A stretch of DNA of 64,000 nucleotides. Source: CAYSYM01 sp964435115. Lineage in GTDB: Bacteria > Chloroflexota > UBA6077 > CF-72. The stretch lies in NCBI GenBank assembly GCA_964435115.1, contig CAYSYM010000006.1, forward strand, positions 45,184 through 109,183. Reading direction: 5' to 3'. Made by a program: the position numbers and the translations under genes. Under the pieces are notes generated by a model that was given only the letters and a program-made list of their open reading frames with translations, was not told the origin of the DNA and searched no databases. Of this stretch, positions 60,751-64,000 are shown one piece after another. Within the stretch, counting starts at the first letter, position 1. Each line of letters opens with the position of its first letter.

Positions 60751-62285
60751 CGGTCGCCCGCCTGGGCCAGGAAGGCGTCGAGCTGCCCCGGCGCCAGCGG
60801 GCCCGGCAGGGGGTAGCGGGCGGCGAGCCTCTTCTTCAGGTCCGGGTAGTAACGGGCATAGACTCCGAAGTCGCGCGGGAACCGACGCTCGTCTACCCCG
60901 ATGAAGGAGCCGCGGTTGCGCGCCCGCTGCAGGACGGACCGCCATTGCTCGATGGACGCCAGCCCGACGGAGTCGACGCCGTGGGCGAAGAGCATCAGGT
61001 AGAGCTCGTCGAACGGCTCGCCGGCGTCCAGGTACTCCTCGAGTCGCGCGAGTGAGGGCTCCATGTTGAAGACCATCCAGAAGGGCGCCGAGCCGGTGCG
61101 CAGCGCCCAGTGGGGCTCCATGACGATGAATGACTCCACCAGCAGCCGACTGGCAGGCAGGCCTCGCTGGCGGTACCACCAGCGGTACAGGTCGGCCACC
61201 AGCGGGCTCAGGTCCTCTGGCTCATCGAAGACGATGCGCCGGACGTGGTAGCCCCGCCGCCGCGCCAGCCGCACCACGTCCTCGCGCAGCGCCGGCTCGA
61301 AGCCCCACTCCGCTTCCGGCCGCTCCCCATCCGGCGGCGGCGGGTCCCAGCGCATGCGGTGGGAGCCGTAGCGCCGCAGGTAGGCCTCAACCCGCTCGCT
61401 GCCGCGGAGGAATTCCGCTGATGTCGCGCCGCCGAGCGCGCCGAACTGGAAGATGTAGCGCCCCGCGACCTGCGTGGTCGGCCAACGGAGCCCGCACTCG
61501 ACCAGGAACAGCGTCGCGCCCGGCTCGAGCGTCTCCTCCAGGAAGCGTGTGTAGGCCTCCCCGAGGCGCAGGCGCTTGACGCGGAAGTAGGTCATGCGCT
61601 GGATCATCAGCCGGTCCTGGTTCGGGTCGTGCATGTGGTGGAGCTGCAGCTCCGGGTTGGCGGCCAGCAGCGGCTCGGCGTGCGCACGGCCCCAGGCCAG
61701 GTCCTGCCCGGGCTCGTCGGGGTGGACGCCCGTGCGCCGGACCGGGATGAGGAAGCTCTGCGGCAGCCAGGGAACGCCCAGCCCCGCGCCGAGGTGGACC
61801 ATGGCGCCGTTGGATGAGCCGATCATCGCGGCCGGGTAGCGACGCTTGGGGTACGCGTTCACGACCCAGCGGGAGAACTCCTCGGCGCGCACGGCGCCCA
61901 GACGGCTGGCCGGGATCGCCTCGGCCCACCCGCTCCAGATGTAGAGCTGCTCACGCACCTGCCGCGGCAGCGCGTTCACGGCACTCGCCAGCCGCCCCGA
62001 CGGCGGCGCGGTCCCGCCCAGGCCGGCGAAGTCCTTGCCGCGCAGGAACCTGGCGAGAGCCCGCACCATCGCCGTGGCCGAGTCGAACTCGGCGACGAAG
62101 CGGGGGGCCAGCCGCCCGACGGCGCGAAAGACGGGCGCCTTCACGCGGCTGTCTGCCCCGTTGCGCGCCGCCGGTCCTGCTGGCTCCGGCCGTCCTCGTG
62201 GCAACCGGACATGCCGAGCGCGGTGCATGGACCGTGCCAGCGGCATGCCCTGGCGGGTGGGGCCGGCCGGCACTCCTTCCATCAC
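60687..62285 (-). CDS. Conserved-looking protein of unknown function (532 residues, GxSxG-type motif)
   Basis: I do not recognise this protein. It has no membrane segment. A GSSNG motif at 156-160 in AAMIGSSNGAMVHLGAG resembles a serine-hydrolase nucleophile elbow. Charged and aromatic motifs follow, such as HHMHDPNQDRLMIQRMTYF, FLVECGLRWPTTQVAGRYIFQFG and FDEPEDLSPLVADLYRWWYRQRGLP. The C-terminal part (VDERRFPRDFGVYARYYPDL) is well structured too. Codon use is like that of neighbours. The conserved-looking body begins near residue 48 (a GTG), so the true start may lie 140 bp downstream of 62285. It converges with the CoA-transferase gene (64-bp overlap) and diverges from the rfbD-like gene. 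Confidence 0.75.
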   Translation of the reverse strand: MMEGVPAGPTRQGMPLARSMHRARHVRLPRGRPEPAGPAARNGADSRVKAPVFRAVGRLAPRFVAEFDSATAMVRALARFLRGKDFAGLGGTAPPSGRLASAVNALPRQVREQLYIWSGWAEAIPASRLGAVRAEEFSRWVVNAYPKRRYPAAMIGSSNGAMVHLGAGLGVPWLPQSFLIPVRRTGVHPDEPGQDLAWGRAHAEPLLAANPELQLHHMHDPNQDRLMIQRMTYFRVKRLRLGEAYTRFLEETLEPGATLFLVECGLRWPTTQVAGRYIFQFGALGGATSAEFLRGSERVEAYLRRYGSHRMRWDPPPPDGERPEAEWGFEPALREDVVRLARRRGYHVRRIVFDEPEDLSPLVADLYRWWYRQRGLPASRLLVESFIVMEPHWALRTGSAPFWMVFNMEPSLARLEEYLDAGEPFDELYLMLFAHGVDSVGLASIEQWRSVLQRARNRGSFIGVDERRFPRDFGVYARYYPDLKKRLAARYPLPGPLAPGQLDAFLAQAGDRYRVRLLDEPAAARRGEPWAA

Positions 62286-62325
62286 GATGGACGAAAGGCG
62301 GCGCGGCCGGTGCGACCGCGGCCAC

Positions 62326-62331
62326 TACACT
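62326..62331 (+). promoter_or_regulatory. Putative -10 box of a leaderless rfbD-like message
   Basis: TACACT lies 8 nt before the ATG at 62340. The spacer GTGGCCGG carries no clear Shine-Dalgarno sequence. No -35 element is obvious. Confidence 0.35.
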
Positions 62332-62339
62332 GTGGCCGG

Positions 62340-63491
62340 ATGCGCGTGGCGATCACCGGCAGCAATGGACTGCTGGGCACCAAGCTCCTCGAGCTGCTGC
62401 TCGCCGAACCTGAGGTCGAGCCGCTGGCGATCTCGCGCGGCCGGTGCAGCCACGGACGGGCGGGAGAGTTCCGCTACTGGCAGGCGGATCTCTGCGTGCC
62501 GGGGAGCGCGCTGGACGCTATCGGCGCCGGCCGGCCGGACGTGGTGGTGCACACCGCCGCCATGACTGACGTGGACGGCTGCGAGCGGGCGCCCGAACGC
62601 GCGTGGCGTGAGAACGTGGAGGCCACCCGCTACGTGGCCGAGGCGGCGCGCCGCGTCGGAGCGCGCCTGGTCCACCTCTCTACGGAGTACGTGTTTGACG
62701 GGGCGAGTGGCCCGTACGGGGAGGGCGACCCGACCGGTCCGCTGAGCGTCTACGGGCGAACCAAGCTCGCCAGCGAGCAGGTGGCCCGGGCGCTGCTCCC
62801 GGGCTGTGTGGTCGCGCGCACGACGGTGCTGTTCGGCTACGCGCCACACGTGCGTGCCAACTTCGTCACCAGCCTGGTGGCCCGCCTGGGCGCGGGCCAG
62901 ACGGTCCGCGTCGTCACGGACCAGGTCGGCTCGCCAACGCTCGCCGACAACCTGGCGCAGATGGTCTGGGCGCTCGCGTCGGACCCGGCGGCGGCCGGGG
63001 TCTTCAACACGGTCGGGGCGACAGTGCTCGATCGCTTTGACTTCGCGCAGCTCGTGGCACGCGCGTTTGGGCTCGACGCCTCCCTGGTGGAGCCCACCGA
63101 TACCGCGGCGCTCGACCAGCTTGCTCCGCGACCGCTGAAGGCCGGGCTGCGCATGGAGAAGTTCCGGACGCGCTACCCTGGCGTGCCGGTCCTGGCGGTC
63201 GACGAGGCGCTCGCCAGGCTGCGCGCCCAGATGGAGCCACTCACGGTGGAGGCGGAGCGCCCCGCCGCCGGCCGGCGGAATAGGGCGGCCGGTCCGGACG
63301 TTGCAGAGGATGAACGCGTGCGCCGCGCTGCGAGTGATGCAGCACGACGGCCTGCGAGCAGTGCCCGTGGCGGGTTCCGGCAGGAGTGGCCAGCGGGTAT
63401 GCCGTCGGAACGTGAGCGCCACGCGTGCCGGACAGACGCGATTCCTAGACACGAAGGAGGACGGCCGAGTGGCCCAGCTCCCACAGATTAG
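62340..63491 (+). CDS. rfbD: dTDP-4-dehydrorhamnose reductase-like SDR protein
   Basis: The protein has the RfbD-type SDR pattern: AITGSNGLLGTKLLELL at the N-terminus, VVHTAAMTDVDGCERAPERAWREN, VHLSTEYVFDGASGPYGEGDP, Tyr/Lys in SVYGRTKLASEQV, and a late RPLKAGLRMEKF. Family members are about 290 residues long; this frame encodes 383, and residues beyond about 300 are a low-complexity, Arg/Ala-rich extension ending inside trxA (23-bp overlap). It probably reduces a 4-keto-deoxysugar, but no rfbA, rfbB or rfbC is nearby. Other RfbD-like reductases, for example MAT2B-like proteins, are possible. Confidence 0.82.
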   Translation: MRVAITGSNGLLGTKLLELLLAEPEVEPLAISRGRCSHGRAGEFRYWQADLCVPGSALDAIGAGRPDVVVHTAAMTDVDGCERAPERAWRENVEATRYVAEAARRVGARLVHLSTEYVFDGASGPYGEGDPTGPLSVYGRTKLASEQVARALLPGCVVARTTVLFGYAPHVRANFVTSLVARLGAGQTVRVVTDQVGSPTLADNLAQMVWALASDPAAAGVFNTVGATVLDRFDFAQLVARAFGLDASLVEPTDTAALDQLAPRPLKAGLRMEKFRTRYPGVPVLAVDEALARLRAQMEPLTVEAERPAAGRRNRAAGPDVAEDERVRRAASDAARRPASSARGGFRQEWPAGMPSERERHACRTDAIPRHEGGRPSGPAPTD

Positions 63492-63807
63492 CGATGCGAC
63501 GTTCGAGCAGGAGACGCGAGGGGGGACGCCGGTCCTGGTGGACTTCTGGGCCGAGTGGTGCGGCCCGTGCCGCATGGTGGCGCCCGTGCTCGAGCAGATC
63601 GCGGCCGAGCAGGCGGGCAAGCTGAAGATCGTCAAGCTGAACGTAGACGAGCACCCGCAGACCCCGCAGAAGCTGGGCATCACCGGCATTCCCACGCTGA
63701 TCCTGTTCCGCAACGGGGAGCCCGTGGAACGGATCGTCGGCTTCCTACCGAAGCCGCAGCTCCTCGGCCGCCTGCGGCCGCACCTTGAGGCGGTAGCACG
63801 GGCTTGA
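63469..63807 (+). CDS. trxA: Thioredoxin
   Basis: The 112-residue protein is a classical thioredoxin with the redox site AEWCGPCRM (Cys31, Cys34), VDFWA before it, LNVDEHPQTPQKLGITGIPTL with the cis-Pro, and FRNGEPVERIVGF. The start is a GTG at 63469 with AAGGAGG at 63454-63460 and 8-nt spacing, which clearly decides against the longer upstream frame. It overlaps the end of the rfbD-like frame by 23 bp. Confidence 0.97.
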   Translation: MAQLPQISDATFEQETRGGTPVLVDFWAEWCGPCRMVAPVLEQIAAEQAGKLKIVKLNVDEHPQTPQKLGITGIPTLILFRNGEPVERIVGFLPKPQLLGRLRPHLEAVARA

Positions 63808-64000
63808 GCGGTGCGCACGCCCTGCCGGAGCGGGGCGTTCGATGAAGGGCTCCGAAGGGGCTGGACGGGCTGGCGAAACAGTGCGGGGTGGCCCGCGCCC
63901 TCGCCACCGCCGATACGCCGGTGGGCCGCCGCCCTCGAGGGCGGCGCAGGGCCTTTTCACCACAGTGTTCCTGCCGAGAGGACGAGCGTGACGGCGTCGC
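63808..64000. other. Region after trxA to the window end
   Basis: An 18-bp perfect palindrome (GCCGCCCTC/GAGGGCGGC) lies at 63928-63945 and a CCTTTTC run follows at 63952-63958; together they may be a weak trxA terminator, although the T-run is not adjacent to the stem. A GTG at 63988 with GAGAGGA upstream may begin the next gene, which is cut off by the window. Confidence 0.4.

Overview
The window is 64 kb of GC-rich bacterial DNA, densely packed with genes and carrying no rRNA, tRNA or CRISPR array that I can see. The gene content suggests a Chloroflexota bacterium, perhaps close to Thermomicrobia. Pointers are a sigma-54 with a zinc-ribbon insert, a UPF0284-type CobT, secreted proteins with the G-Y-P-[IV]-S C-terminal domain common in that phylum, and GTG/TTG starts with AAGGAGG-type ribosome binding sites. 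This assignment is an inference; no phylogenetic marker was compared.

Left part (1-18.9 kb): the end of a PolX PHP domain, a DinB-like protein, rpoN with a sigma-54 activator and a small membrane protein, an M20 amidohydrolase, a trehalose-phosphate synthase, a small membrane protein followed by a PdtaS/PdtaR-like kinase and ANTAR regulator, a 3-methyladenine glycosylase, E1alpha-E1beta-E2 of a 2-oxoacid dehydrogenase complex, pyrG behind a structured leader, and a sugar epimerase coupled to a mannose-1-phosphate guanylyltransferase.

Middle part (18.9-33.5 kb): one long leftward run. It opens with a canonical SAM-I riboswitch in front of mtnA, followed by the methylthioadenosine phosphorylase, a PfkB kinase, ahcY and metK (SAM synthesis and recycling). 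Then come rmd, gmd and a phosphomannomutase (GDP-deoxyhexose supply), cobS and cobT (end of cobalamin assembly), def, and secD-secF. The riboswitch's downstream sequence supports a three-strand translational switch. Adenine phosphoribosyltransferase lies a few kb upstream.

Right part (33.5-64 kb): a geranylgeranyl-reductase-like flavoprotein, a palindromic intergenic repeat, a FitAB-like toxin-antitoxin pair with an operator palindrome, apt, an rRNA methyltransferase, an ABC exporter, mfd, pth, and a decayed VapBC-like pair. Next is a tightly overlapping leftward exopolysaccharide operon (MgtC-like protein, two GT4 and two GT2 glycosyltransferases, two exported TIM-barrel glycosidase-like proteins, a polyprenyl glycosylphosphotransferase). 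Then rplI-dnaB and a striking tandem-AAA+ DnaC-like protein, a pterin dehydratase coupled to a flavoprotein, a CoA-transferase, a 532-residue protein of unknown function, an rfbD-like reductase and trxA.

Most worth a second look: the duplicated helicase-loader-like ATPase behind dnaB, the SAM-I switch commanding a mixed SAM/GDP-sugar run, the hydrolases embedded in the polysaccharide operon (one apparently starting at CTG), repeated signs of leaderless transcription, and the 532-residue orphan.
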